64,000 nt of DNA from Phoronis australis (lineage: Eukaryota; Phoronida; Phoronidae): contig NMRA01000412.1 of NCBI GenBank assembly GCA_002633005.1, positions 138,614 through 202,613 of the forward strand, given 5' to 3'. The position numbers and the translations under genes are program-made. The notes beneath the pieces were generated by a model that made no database searches, was not told the DNA's origin, and saw nothing but the letters and a program-made list of their open reading frames with translations. Below, piece by piece: positions 37,587-50,357 of the stretch. Each line of letters begins with the position of its first letter. Positions within the stretch are counted from its first letter, which is position 1.

Positions 37587-37951
37587 CAGTAGATGAAATG
37601 CCTCCAGTCACTGTATATAGTGGCCACAGCTCGCGAGGCCTCTCGCTTCAAAAACGCACTTCTCAGGTTGGCGACGGGGCACTGTCGGGAATCAACAGCG
37701 TTGTTTCGCAGGAACCTTCATTAATTCAGCGTACATTTCTGTCATAATCTGACGGCAGAAAATGCTTGCCACACACTCGGTAACCCTCCATTGCTTTGTA
37801 CAATACGTGGACGGGTAGCGTTGCGTTCTTCACATGAACAAGCTAGCCAAGTACGGCGAAGTGTGTCATCCTTCGGAAAGCGACGCAAGGTACCCAAAGC
37901 ACGTGTGAGACGATAATGAGTACATCCCGGCACCCAACAACAACGTGGCAT
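37403..37951 (-). pseudogene. Frameshifted THAP protein of Kolobok-like copy 1
   Basis: From 37951 leftwards: MPRCCWVPGCTHYRLT, then LRRFPKDDTLRRTW (the FP and W positions of THAP), then a frame change, then YRVCGKHF-like sequence (ygRVCGKHFLPSDYDR, near 37760) completing the C2CH finger. A further frame (37651-37403) gives a Ser/Pro-rich linker (SSPEPVSSPAAMLSSGS). The finger would bind DNA in an intact transposon protein. At least one frameshift breaks it and the C-terminal catalytic part is missing. Confidence 0.75.
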
Positions 37952-39281
37952 GTTGACTGACTTGTAAACAAAAGCAAACGACGACCGAGCTTATCACAAA
38001 CGTGGTAGAACAATGACTGACTCGACAGCTCTCACAGCCAGACTATAATGAAAAGAAATAGGCGCGAAATCCTTGCCTTCCAATACGTCAATTCCGGAGT
38101 AGAAGACGAGAAATTAATCAAATTATGAAAAGCTGAAATTAAGTGAAAAATGTGTCTGGGATAATCAACAAACCTTATTTTTGCTAAAAGTGACATGAAA
38201 AAAGGTTGCCTTCGCCTTTAAGTTCGCTAATTTATTTTAACTTTTTGACACCGACTGGGCTCCAAATTTCCCCGCTTTATCAGCCGCAGCTACATGTACT
38301 GGCATTGTCACGGATATTTCTTCGGAGTGGGAAATGTATTGAACATACTGGTCTTGTTCATCCCGCCAATTGATATTTCAAAAGGTTTGCACTTTTTCGT
38401 AAGGCATTGGTACACCCCACCGCACAGCAGTGGAAATTTTCCGGCATTATAATGTCATGAAATGTGTCAAATGGCTTTTTTACATGGGATCTGTAGGTGG
38501 CGCTGAACGCTTGTCCACCAAACTCGCTGGTTCTCTACGTGCCTAGCCAGCACGCAAGTATCACACGGTGGCACGCGCTTTAACATTGGTTGATGAAACA
38601 ACGGCAGTCATTGGTTAGCTTTACGACGCCGTGAAAAAATGGCGGACTGTGAACGATTTTTAGCCTTGCCATGCAAGCGGCGTCGCAGCAACTGTTTCGT
38701 TTCTGCAGTGATGTTTAATAGCCGCGTGCTTAAAGCACATACATGTAAAATCTGGACCGATTTAACCGGTGTGTTATTCATATTGTATGAATACAGGACA
38801 GTATCGTAAACAAAAGTCATCGACAGTAGACAGATGCACTCCGAAAAAGCGCAACCACAATTTCTAGGATTCACATTTCCTGAACATAGATTTTAGCACC
38901 GGTTTGTCTCTACAGCAGACCACATTTACATGTGTACACGAGTCCATCAGTCATGCCAGTTTGTTTGCGTAAAGCGATGCCTGTCGAGAATTCGACTAGC
39001 CAATCAGAAACGCCGGTGTAAACAATTTCCCGAGGAAAATTAAGTTATACCTGCGTGGTGGCTACTGACCAACTAGCGGCACGCAGGGAACCAGCCAGGT
39101 CCACCAAAGACCGACACTTACGTGAGACGGCGGGTAATTCCACTTTTATTGCAAAATACCAATCAGAGTTGACCGCATGAACACACCAACTGCTGGTATA
39201 TAGGTTAGCCCCCCACAAAGATCTGCAGCGTGCAGCAGGTGAACTTTGATTTCATATTTAACATTGATTTCCATCTGTTAA

Positions 39282-41006
39282 AGGAGAATGCCACCCAAAA
39301 ACAACCTATTTTGTATCAATTTAGATCGAGTAGTTCTACTCGATAACGGTACGTTCGATTGCGTTACCTGACACCTGACGGCAGACGGCGGTTGAAATTA
39401 TCCAATGACGTATCTGTGGTTTCACACGCAGTCTGTTCAGCAGTTCACAACACGGGTTAGTGGTGTCAGCTTATCGCTTGAATTCATCGTTTAACACCAA
39501 TAAATCATCAAACTTCGATGTAAAACCCTTAAAAATACACCGAGTTCTTATAAATACGTGTTGTTTTATTCCGCTGTTACGGATTTACTGGTATTTGGAC
39601 AAAACGTAGCCAACAAAGTTCGGCAGACCAATTTACGAAGCAGGAGTTTGGGGTATGTTCGGAGATAAATTCGAAGTATTCTTCCGTGAAATACAGACAG
39701 GAGAACCTAGATCTGTGTTGTTTATACTTGTGATTTTTTGAGTTCTAAGCACACGATGACGCTTGTTATCACGGACAGTGGCGCGGAACCCGATCAGGCC
39801 CGGCGTCGCGACCGGACTGACTCGTTATCCCGGCCAGTAAGTGGCTCGGAACCCGATCACTCCCGTCGTGGCCGCCTGGACTCTGGCACGAAACCAGCTT
39901 GACTTGGAAGCTAAACCTCCAGTCACGAAAAGACTATAATAGTGAGCCAAAGAAATAATGTGCACGTAATTATTTATGTGAATTAGCCACAAAACTGCCT
40001 GAAATCTACTTACTTGTCGGGGTCCGCGAAGTCGGGTTCCTCTTCCACAGACCGTCAGGGCAAAGGTTGTACAGTATCAATGAGATGAATAATATATTTG
40101 TATTTCTAAATAAAGATTCCCTAACATGTGACCATATAGCATATAAAATCGAGTAACTATTTCACAACAGCTTTCTGTCAGCAAACACTGAATTAGCATG
40201 CGCTCACACAGTCTTGATTCCGGTCAAATACCTTTATTACCGGCATAAAGCCGGTAACGCACTGCTTTATTCATTGCTGGCTTCTCAACATTTGCACTCA
40301 CGAATGCTGCAAAGGCATTACAAACTGTATCTAATGAGACAGACTGTTTCAGTTTTACATAAACTTTGGTTAGGATGAGAATAATTCGTTTTGAAACATA
40401 AGGCAGAATAACAATCGTCTACATGACAACTCGTCCGGCGCTAATCCCGACTTAGTCAAGAGCTCATCCGACGAAGAGTTCACGGGTCGGATCGTTAGGT
40501 TTCACAGGCTATCAGTTTAATTGAACCAGAACAGACTGATCAAGAAATACTAGAGAGGCGCCATTAACATGCACAGGCAACGGAACGTATGGATAGTTCT
40601 TTGGTAGGCCGGAATTCGTCAGAGAAATCCCTGTCGACAAAATGCCGGCCACAAACATGGAGATGTTTCACGGTCTCATACATGCTACTAACAGCGTACC
40701 TTTCATTCTTCACTACCGCGAGCCACTTCAGCCGTAAGCATTTCGGACTCTCAAGGAAGTTGAAAAACTATATACACATGTACCCGCTTTCTTCGCAGCT
40801 TCATAGTTCGGACAAGCGGGAACGACGCACTGCAGTATAGCGGCATTAACTCTGCAGGCTAACCACTGACGTCGCTGCGTCGTTTCTCATCTTCCTCACG
40901 GCCGGGTTAACACTAACGACACCTCTCGGCAAAGTGAGGTCGAGCGTGTGCGGGGCGATGTGGATATAGACCGATTAAGACTAATTAAATCTGGTGGCAT
41001 TCTCCT
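39282..41006 (-). mobile_element. Kolobok-like element, family 2 copy A (inverted)
   Basis: Lies between TTAA at 39278-39281 and TTAA at 41007-41010. Ends are AGGAGAATGCCACC inverted repeats. Its sequence is the reverse complement of copy B throughout, with indels (1725 against 1630 bp). The THAP exon on the minus strand (about 40900-40590) is more decayed than in copy B: the KLRRKRV and HLHVCGRHFVDRDFSDEFR pieces lie in different frames. A GC-rich direct repeat (ggaacccgatca at 39786 and 39849) is specific to this copy. Confidence 0.85.
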
Positions 41007-41024
41007 TTAAAGGAGAATGCCACC
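40993..41024. repeat. Perfect 32-bp palindrome at the junction of two inverted elements
   Basis: The arms GGTGGCATTCTCCTTT and AAAGGAGAATGCCACC meet with no spacer. It is the two terminal repeats of copies A and B sharing one TTAA. Confidence 0.97.
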
Positions 41025-42640
41025 CGATTTAATTAGTGTTTTTTACCGTCTTGTCGGTCTATATCCACATCGCCTCTTATACGGTCGACCTGACCTTGCC
41101 GAGAGGTGTCGCGTTAACCTGTGAAGAAGGTGAGAAACTACGCAGCGACGTCAGTGGTTCGTCTGCAGAGTGAATGCCGCTGCTATTGCGGTGCATCATT
41201 CCCGCTTGTTCGAACTATGAAGCTGCGAAGAAAGCGAGTATATAGGTTTTCGACTTTCTCGAGACCCCAAATGCTTAGGAAGTGGCTCGCAGTAGTGAAG
41301 AATGAAAGGCAAGCTGTTAATAGAAAGTATGAGGCCGTGAAACATCTCCGTGTCTGTGACCGGCATTTCATCGACTTTGATGTCTCTGACGAATTCCGGC
41401 TTACCAAAGAACTATCCATACTTTCCGTTGCCTGTGCATGTTCACGGCGCCTCTTTAGTATTTCTTGATCAGTGTATTCCGGTTCCACGATCCGACCCGT
41501 GAAGTCCTCGTCGGATGAGCTCTTGACAAAGTAGGGATTGGCGCCGGATGAGTTGCCATGTAGAAGTTTATTAATCTGCCTTCTGTTCCAAAATGAATTA
41601 TTCTCATCCTAACCAATGCTTATATAAAACTGAAACAAAGTCTGTCTCATTAGATACAGTTTGTAATGCCTTTGCAGTATTCGTGAGTGCAAATGTTGAG
41701 AAGCCAGCAATGAATAAACCACTTCGTTACCGGCTTTTGATGCCGGTAATAAAGGTAAATGACCGCGCACCCGAGGCCGAGTAAGTGTTTGCTGACAGAA
41801 AGCTGTTGTGAAATAGTTACTCGATTTTATCTGCTATGGTCACATGTTAGGGGAATCTTTATTTAGAAATACAAATACATTATTCAAATCATTGAAACTG
41901 TACAACCTTTGCCCTGACGGTCTGTGGAAGGGGAACCCGACTTCGCGGCCCCCGACAAGTAAGTAGATTTTAATTTTCATATCTAATTCACATGAATAAT
42001 CACGTGCATATCATTTCTTTGGCTCACTACTATACATGTAGTCTTTTCGTGGCTGGAGGATTAGTTCCCAACTCAAGGTGGTTTATGTTCGTGAAAGTCC
42101 CATCGGCAGCAACGGGTCTTATCGGGTTCCGAGCCACTGGCCGCGATAACAAGTGTTTTGTGTGTTTAGAACTAAAAAAGTCACAAGTATAAACAACACA
42201 GATCTAGGTTCTCTTGTCTGTACTTCACGGAAGAATACTTCAAATTTATCTCCGAACGGGTCCCAAATTCCTGCTTCGGACCTTGGTAAATTGGCCTGCC
42301 GAACTTTGTAGGCTACGGTGTGTCCAAATACCAAATAAATCCGTAGCAGCGAAATAAAACAACACGTTATTATAAGAACTCAATGTATTTTAAGGGTTTT
42401 ACATCGAAGTTTGATGATTTTCTGATGTTAAGCGATGAGTTCAAGCGATAAGCTGACACCAGTAACCCGTGTTGTGAACCGCTGAACAGACTGCGTGTGA
42501 AACCAATGACGTCAATGGATACTTTCAACTCCTCCGTCTGCCGTCAGGTGTCAGGTAACGCAACCGAACGTGCCGTTATCGAGTAGAACTACTCGATCTA
42601 AATTGATAAAAAATAGTTTTTTTTGGGGTGGCATTCTCCT
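41011..42640 (+). mobile_element. Kolobok-like element, family 2 copy B
   Basis: Lies between TTAA 41007-41010 (shared with copy A) and TTAA 42641-42644. Terminal repeats are AGGAGAATGCCACC. It carries the best THAP frame of this family (41121-41468); the rest has no transposase core. Long stretches match copy A in reverse, including cgagtagaactactcgatc (itself palindromic) near the right end. Confidence 0.87.
41121..41468 (+). pseudogene. THAP-domain frame of Kolobok-like copy B
   Basis: A 115-codon frame. THAP C2CH features in order: CRCYCGASFP (first cysteine pair), RKRVYRFSTF, MLRKWLAVV (the invariant Trp), then EAVKHLRVCDRHFIDFD (the closing Cys-x2-His-Phe). The cysteine pair has CxC/CxxxC spacing rather than clean C-x2-4-C, and a run of unrelated residues precedes it, so the start is unreliable. 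The frame ends after the finger with no catalytic domain. Likely a non-functional remnant. A spliced downstream exon cannot be excluded but none was seen. Confidence 0.7.
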
Positions 42641-43199
42641 TTAAAGCATCAAAAAAGAAATAAACCATCTATGTTTTAAGAACTGTCTACACACTCTGAT
42701 TAATAGTTTAAAGCGTTGTAAACGACTGTGCCGGTTGAAAACTCATTTCGAAGTCTGCTAAACGGGCAAGTGTGACCTACGCTCTTAGCGAATTACAAGG
42801 CAACAGTCCGACCAAGAACCAAAGTATCCAATCTGTGACAAAGGGAGTATAGGTTTTTAGTTGATTCATATTTTTAATTATCTTTCAAGATTGACGTCAA
42901 TGATTCATTAGCAAGTGACAGAACGAAGATTGTCTGAAATCGTCAAAACAGGATTTAGTATCCTTTTAAATATTTGGATCAAAAAACAACACATCGCGGG
43001 CATATATAGTTAGTTGTTAACAGGATCAGAAACTTAGGAGGAGATGACAGTTTAGCTCCATAACTCCACTACAGGCTCCTAGGTAGAGGCTTTATTCAAA
43101 GGGACGATCAGATACATTAGCCGATGCATAAACTTATATCACTATCTTGCGTGCAGATTTACATAAATCATTCCAGTTATTATAGGGGAGCCTACGGAT

Positions 43200-43275
43200 G
43201 TAAGTTCTAGTAGCGGATTTAGAGTGAGGCAAAGGGGCCATGACCCCTGAAATTTCTGCAGCTAAGTGGCACTGA
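43200..43275. mobile_element. Left-end fragment of the cagtggcggattta MITE family
   Basis: The phrases gtagcggatttagag, aaaggggccatgacccc and aaatttctgcag match the first 60 bp of the full copy at 63546. Confidence 0.55.
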
Positions 43276-46200
43276 AAAAGTCCAATTCTTCAAATGACAA
43301 TCGGAAAGCGGAAGTCGACCTTCTGAATATTTTGTCGGTACCCCCATGGTAGGATTCTATGACAAACTTGCCCATATGCAGTAAAATTACTAGGCAAAGT
43401 TATTACATTACGGTTAGTCTTTTGAAGACTCGTATATTTTTTGTTGTCCCAATGTTTGGAGAGGATAACCAGATGCATAGTTGGCCTCCAGAATCAGCGC
43501 ATGCGCTGCCTGAAGCTAAAATCACTATAATCTTAATAACATGATGCCTGTAGGAAGCTACCGAAAATAACCCGGGGTATATCAGATGTTTTCGTACAGA
43601 TATCAGTATTAATTTCAATTTGGTTGAATTTTGGTATTAAGAATGTGTTAAACTGATACTTTGCATTTTTGGACATTATTAAGTGTTTTAGGTCCTGCCT
43701 TACTACAAGCTGCTGGTCATTTATGCAAAGACATGAAAGTGACCACGTGAAATACGTTACTCGTAAACAAGTACAGGTGTACTTAATATAATGAGGCTTG
43801 TAGCATAAGCCAGAATACAATATAAATCGGATATGCTCGTGTTGATTACTAATGAGCCCCGTTGAATCACTCTGAGTCTGCCCAAAATGAGAGATCCAAT
43901 TTACTTCTAGTTATTAAGTAATTGGAACCCGACAGCCAAATGCCACTTGACGTTTGGCACTTTGGATGCAGTTGTTTCCTACAAAATCCGCTTGGAGTTC
44001 TCGACAAAATTAAAAAATCTGAAAATCCCTCACATGGTGAATATATCTTCTCCGATCATCCATTGTCCTTGTTTGTTTCGTGTTCTCACACTGAAGCGAT
44101 ATTGCCTGAAAACCCAAATTCAAGTTTCGTTTAATCCGTTATAAACTATGTTTTATTGATGGGGCATAGACATCATCTCTACTCACAGGTGTGCTTGCTC
44201 TTCCAAACCATACCAGCACGGTCGTGTTCTTAATTGTCGTTTGTTTGAATTGAAATTAGTTGCAACAAGTAACCAGTAATTCCTTTAAGATGGCCATGCT
44301 GCATTGGCGCCTGAAACTAACCCGCCGTGACAATCACCTTAGTGAGCTTGGTCTGAAGCTACAATGACTTGTTAGTTCTTCTCAGAACTAGAAATCACTT
44401 CACGTGGCTAAGTGTGATGTGTCTTGAGTTGTCGACGAGCAGTTTTCATTGCGGTCCGCCACGCTGCCTTCCACACAACCATTAAAGACAAATGGAACCA
44501 CCTGATGTAGGCATTTTGCCTCAAATTCCACAACTCCTTCACCGATTAAAAATGGTTCCCACGGGTTTAGCCCAAATGTCATGTTCAACGTAATCTCGCA
44601 TGAAATGAAAATAACACTATAATGTAGGTGGCGCCACGTTCGGTTACTGGCACGAAAGTAATGCCAAATGAAAAGCACAAAACTTTCAACCAATCAGCGT
44701 TCCGTTTAACTGTGTCACGCATGATCTCCACTTGGTGCGAGATTATGAGCATGCACATTTTCGCGAGATCCGACGTAACCACCTTTACTAGGTAAGTGAG
44801 GCGTTATTTGAGACATTGCCTTCATCAGATGGTTCTATTTATTTTTCTTTGAAGGTTGTGTCTTCACTAAAGAAACTTTAAGTCAATCACCGATATTTAT
44901 CTACCGATTTTAGAGTCCCGTTGATTTTAATCAATGAGAACTCGCTTGCTGAACTGTCATATTGGATGGCTCTTGTATACCTTCTATTTATCATAGTGTC
45001 ACGATGAGCGGCTGATTAAAAATTCCTGCCTGTAGCCTAAGGACAAAAGTTGAACAATGAGTTTCAACAGAGTCGACTTTTCTTTTCCTTTGTCAGACGG
45101 TGTGAAAAATCGATTGTTTGATCGAGCTGTAGACGCTCAATGAAACCCAATGAAATTGATAGTTCACTGATTCATTAATCCAATCACAACTCAGGTTGCA
45201 CAAATAACTTCAAATTAGATATTCCATTAAACTTGTCAGCGGTACTGTGCGAGACAGCGACATGTACCGCAGATGTCTGAAAACAGACCCATCTATAGAT
45301 ACGCTCAATGGGAAAATCAATGGACAATTTTCTGCAGATACGTCAAGGATGTGCGTTTGGAAAAATTTGCATGGTTGTAGCCTAAACCTTTTCTCAGGAA
45401 ATGGAAACACAAGCCGTTAACAAACGAAAATCACCAAAAATAGACTCCTACCTAAGGGGACAACCCTATGTCGACAATGTTGTGTGTTGGCTTTCTTGGT
45501 TTCAATTGAAACGCCGGCTAGAATATTGATGCACCTTGCGTCATTTTCCTGGCTATGAGCACGGGCTTGTCTGCAGAAAACTACGGTAAGATCCAATCTT
45601 AAATTATATATGCATTGTACATACAGTGTAGCTGTAGGTGCGCGGCAGACTTAACGGTGTGAAGGTATGTACTATGCATGTGAGTTCGCCATACGAAATA
45701 CGAATTCGTCATGAGTAAAAGTCTTAAAAAATACACATCATAGCGTGATTTTACCGTGACACTCACAATTGGTTGCAACGACGAAATGCCGGCCATGTCA
45801 TTTATGTTCACCTGGGATGCAGTCATTGACTTCAAGATTAATTATAACTGTATCATGAAATATGCGTTTAAACTAAGTGTTTACCACTTACACTCCGGTT
45901 GACCGATTTTTCTCGTTTTGCTTGTTTACATATTTTGTTTGCAACTATTGACCAGGCACAAAACCCTCGATGTCTTACGATGTCTAGTATCGTGTCCGGC
46001 GCCAAGAAGTGTTTTAGGACACTTGGCTTCAAAACTACTGAGCAAATTCAAACTCCTAGTCAAACTACACTCCACACTCATGACGTATTAGAATACAGAT
46101 TTTTCGCAATTCCTTGCCTACTTTTTGCAGGCACTTCTATGGAAAGTACCATTAGTTCGCTTGCAACATCTAATGGTTTTCGAGTTCCCTAATCACATCC

Positions 46201-48939
46201 TGCACCTATTATGGAACCCTCACATCAAACGGCGCTGAGTTGTCGTAGTTTCACTAATGAGCGAAAGTATTGACTTAGATGTTCACGCCTCTTGTTGCTT
46301 ATTGCTCCATTGACAGTAGCGGACGTCACATTTGTCGGTAAACACACACGAAGTAATCACAAGAAGTCCATTATAAAATGTAAAGTTAATGGTAAATCAT
46401 TCAGTTTTCATCGCAATGTTTGACACTGTATTGATCGTACTCACTAGCGCAATACATCAGGCGATATGCCGAGACATTATTTTTCAGAATCAGAAAGCAC
46501 AACTACAAACACCATATCACATTAGAATGCTTTATAGAACACATCAAAGTGTGAAGTACATAATTCATAATGCGTGGTGGACGATACACTCATGTATACC
46601 CATTGCAATGTTGTCACTTTTCCATATCTTCGTATAAAACGATACATTTTCGAAACAAATATTATGCGCTTTTTGAAACAGGTAAAAATGCACGACCCCT
46701 CAGCCAAGGCGTGATACGAGTACAGAAAACGTTGTGCATTACATGGGACCAGTGCACACTGTTTTCAGGGGACAGACAACACTCGTTGCACGCGCATGGT
46801 GCTGAGAAAACCTAGATTACAGAGTGTAATACATGTAGTTAACGTTTTAGTTTTGGGAAAGTTTTAACCTGAACTTCACCCTGGGCGCAGGGTTGGGAAC
46901 TGCCATTTTGACTCGTTAAAACGGTATAAACACATGCTTTCTGCCAAAAAAAAAAACAAGCTCAGACCAATTACCGCTATAAATTGGTCTCCAATTGTTC
47001 TTTAATCAAATTGAAGGCGATTTCAGGTCTTCAAAATGACTAACAGTTCGTTATATCTTCAAATAAAGATGCTAAATCTCAGATCAAGGCGTGACCTGAA
47101 ATTGTTTTGAGTTTGGTCTGACTGTAAGGAAGCGACAGTTGTTGTCGAACCAAAGATTACTCTCAAACTAAGTCAGGAAGAAGAAAAAATATAACAGCAG
47201 CCTGAATCAGAGGTTGTTTTTTGACAGAAAGCACAGGAAATGCCGCTTTTAATTGCCACTGTAGTAATAGTTTAATTAGGGAACACCATCGCTCATGTCA
47301 TGGAAACGGAATCCCCTCCATAAAAAGCGTATTCAATCGACACACAATCCGGATTGCACAGACTACAGAAAAATGGAAACATCTCACTATTTTTCGCTTA
47401 GACTGACATCAAACACTGTGCATCATCCGTTATGGAAACATTGTTTCGATATTGTGAAACTGCGATAAATCACGAGACTTTAGCTGTGTCAGAACACTTC
47501 GAAAGTGATATTCGTGTGTAGAGTGTTTACGTTGGCAACATCATCAAACAAACTCGTATCAAAACTCATTAGGAAAATGCCTCGTCACTGTAACTTCTTT
47601 TCAAATGGTATCAACTTCCTAAGTCTTTGGAATGTTTAACCAGGATTTGCAGCTGAAAAATGATCAGGCTAGATTAGACACTCCTAACAAGTTGGCACTA
47701 TAAAAAGACAAAGTTTTGTATGGAGTTTTCTAGGATATATAATCAGACTTCATTAACAATATGTGCTTAAATGGTGATTTGAGACGTTGGCATTGATAAT
47801 TAGCTGAAAAAGTAGGACTCGAGACAAAAGGTCACTTTTGGATAATTTATGAACTCTTCAGCAGAACTCTTTAGCAGAGAACCCCTATAGGAGAGTTTCT
47901 ATTCTAAGATCCCATTTTATTAAGGAAACTTGCTCTGAAACGCCACTCTTTTGAGCAGCACCAGCTCAGCTGGCCAGTATATTGAGATATAATAACTCAC
48001 AGTTATCATCATGTGTGTTGTATAACATATTTATAATGTCTCGTGAACTATTTACAAGACGCGCATTTACATGAATCTTGAGAGGGCTGAGCGGCAGCAT
48101 CTGTTTATACTATACATGTATGTCGTTGCAGAATTGCGAAGAAATTTGAATGCATAAAGTGTACGTTTATTCCATGTAAAATAGCAGCAATTATAAACTA
48201 TTCATCATACGAAATAAGTTTAATGTGAAATAATGATTAAAAGACAAATAGCCTTCTGCTGGTTGTACTGCCGCAGTCCCGGGCTGGCAGTAGGTTTAGC
48301 AGACGATCAGAACAAGAAGTTGCGTTAAAGGAGAGAATTACTTGGAAAATTTCATTGGATTAATAAAAGAATATCATAATGCAAAACATGTTATGACTAT
48401 TAAAGATTTTATTCTCTTACATTGACTAAATACAACACGGTTATGCCCCGGAGGATATGATTTCCGTGTTTGGCGTAGTAATATGTTTACCATCGCAACG
48501 ACTCGTTTATGGCTAGTTGGCCAAATGAGGTCGCTGTATCGTTTAGCTCAAGTGTGTTTGCGTATTTAAAACACTATTTTCACCTTACATTTCATCAAGT
48601 TTGTTGAAATTAAGAGTTTAGATGGTATTTGGCGGATATGTTTATAATTTGTGTTATGTAGCACGCGCGTAATTACATAATACACACTATTAACGGTACA
48701 TTAACTATGCCTTATAAAAACTTGATAAATGTAACGTCATTTGTGAGGGTTTTTCAATTACTTCACAAAGGAAATATTGGCGACCAATCGAGTGTCGCGT
48801 AGAGAAATGTATGAATACAAAAGTAGGCCCTTGAGGCTATAAGTAGAGATGAGTAATGCAAAATAAACCCTATGGACTGGTATCAAAATAAAGAGACAAA
48901 TGTCAAAATAATGACGATAAATGCATTTAACAAGTTAAA

Positions 48940-48942
<3 letters not shown>

Positions 48943-48974
<32 letters not shown>
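48943..48974. repeat. (TA)n microsatellite
   Basis: About sixteen TA units followed by cacatgtatgtgtgtg. Confidence 0.95.
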
Positions 48975-48979
<5 letters not shown>

Positions 48980-49346
48980 GTATGTGTGTGTACATACATA
49001 ATAACAACTACCGAAATTCTTATATACTCAGGCCGCTAAATACCGTAATCCTTACGGCTTTGCCAGGATTATAATTTGGACAAATTCTCTTGGAGGCATT
49101 TTGACGAAATTTCCAGGAGGTTTTGCTTTGACATAAACATGAGACGAGTGTGGGATTTGTTTTCTCACATGAACAGCAAAAAAACTTTTTGCCGAAAAAC
49201 TTCACATGTCTAAAACATTTAACCACGTGACGCACCTTTTGTAAAAACACGCATGCGCAATGTAAAGTATCCTTTGTCAGTTACTTTTTGTTAATAGTTT
49301 TGATTTAAATTCAACAATTATAAATTGCATTTATACTGTAGCTTTT

Positions 49347-50357
49347 ACGTCAGTGGTTCTCCAGCTGAGTGTGTGCCGCTATGATGTATCGTTCCCGCAT
49401 GTGCGAACCATGAGGCTGAAAGGAAAGAAGGTATATTGTTTCTTGGAGAATACGAAATGCTTCGGAAATGGTTCCCGACAGTTCGCCGTTAATACCAAGT
49501 ATGAGGCAGTGAAACATTTCCGTGTCTGTGGCTGGCATTTTTCTGATTCAAAATGAATTATTTACTCCCTAACCAACAGAAACAAAAAGTCAAAGTCTGT
49601 CTCAGCTCATGTATATACAGTTTGTAATGAATTGGAGTGTTCGTGAATGCAACTGAATAAATCATAAAGAGTTATCGGCTTCAGATGCAATATGCAATAA
49701 AACCAATTGGCCATCCGCGTGAGCGCATGCCAATTCAGTGTTTGCCGACAGAAAGATGTTGTGAAACCAACTCGATTTTATATGCTATGGTCAGATGTTA
49801 GAGGAATCTTTAAAATTAGATATATACATAAAAACATGTACATTATTTAAAACATTGTTATTGTACACATTTTCCCTCTACGGTTCTTGACTTCGCGGTC
49901 CCTGACGAGTAGGTAGTTTTGTAATCATTTTCGCTGCGAATTCACCAAAAAATTCACGTGCACATTATTTCGTTGGTTCACAAGTCTAGTCTTTTCGTGA
50001 CTGGAAGTTTAGATTTCAACTTTCGTAGCCGACTAACCCAACTGGTTTGTGTTCGCAATGTCTCCAGTCCGGACGCGAAGGACCTGATCAGGTTCCGAGC
50101 CACTAGGTTATGTTCTTCCGCCGACTGACTTCGGTAAATTGGCCTACCAAACTTTGTAGGCTACGGTACGTAACAGCGAAATAAAGCGACTCAGTGTATT
50201 TTTAAGGTTTTACATCGAATTTTGGTGATTTATTGGTGTAAAACGATTCAAGTGATAAATTGACACCAAGTTACCGTCTTGTGCACTGCTGAGCAGACTG
50301 TGTTAAGACCTGTGACGTCATTGGTTAACTTCAGCACTTCCGTCTGCCATCTGGTGT
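49347..50357 (+). pseudogene. End-less relic of a family 2 Kolobok-like element
   Basis: Collinear with copy B from its THAP exon (cgtcagtggttc at 49349) to near its right end (cttccgtctgccatctggtg at 50338). The THAP pieces KLKGKKVYCFLE, NTKYEAVKHFRVCGWHFSDS survive in the frame at 49353-49556. Both AGGAGAATGCCACC termini and the TTAA flanks are gone, and internal deletions are visible. Confidence 0.8.

Larger units (their letters stand above)
36912..38217. mobile_element. Kolobok-like element, family 1 copy 1 (TTAA flanks, THAP fragments, foldback)
   Basis: Both sides abut TTAA (36908-36911 and 38218-38221). Terminal repeats begin AGGCGAAGGCAACC. The inverted similarity extends roughly 300 bp inward, through taaggtttgttgattatccc and agtcagtcaacatgccacg. 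Each arm therefore carries the start of a THAP domain reading inward: MPRCCCVLGCTHYRLT at 37176 (+) and MPRCCWVPGCTHYRLT at 37951 (-). THAP zinc finger plus TTAA duplication is the known combination of the Kolobok superfamily; P elements, which also carry THAP, make 8-bp duplications. No catalytic domain is present, so the copy is non-autonomous. Confidence 0.85.
42645..49346. other. Intergenic, no gene recognised
   Basis: Several frames of 60-97 codons (for example 45899-46192 +) show no motif I know and no codon pattern that sets them apart. Contains the MITE fragment at 43200 and the (TA)n tract at 48943. Confidence 0.45.

Noticed and set aside
36912-42640. P-element assignment for the THAP-containing elements
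   Set aside because: P elements create 8-bp duplications; all four elements here are bordered by TTAA, and the flanks beyond TTAA do not match each other.
45899-46192. 97-codon plus-strand frame
   Set aside because: No recognised motif, no splice-site support and no homologous copy in the window. Frames of this size occur by chance here.
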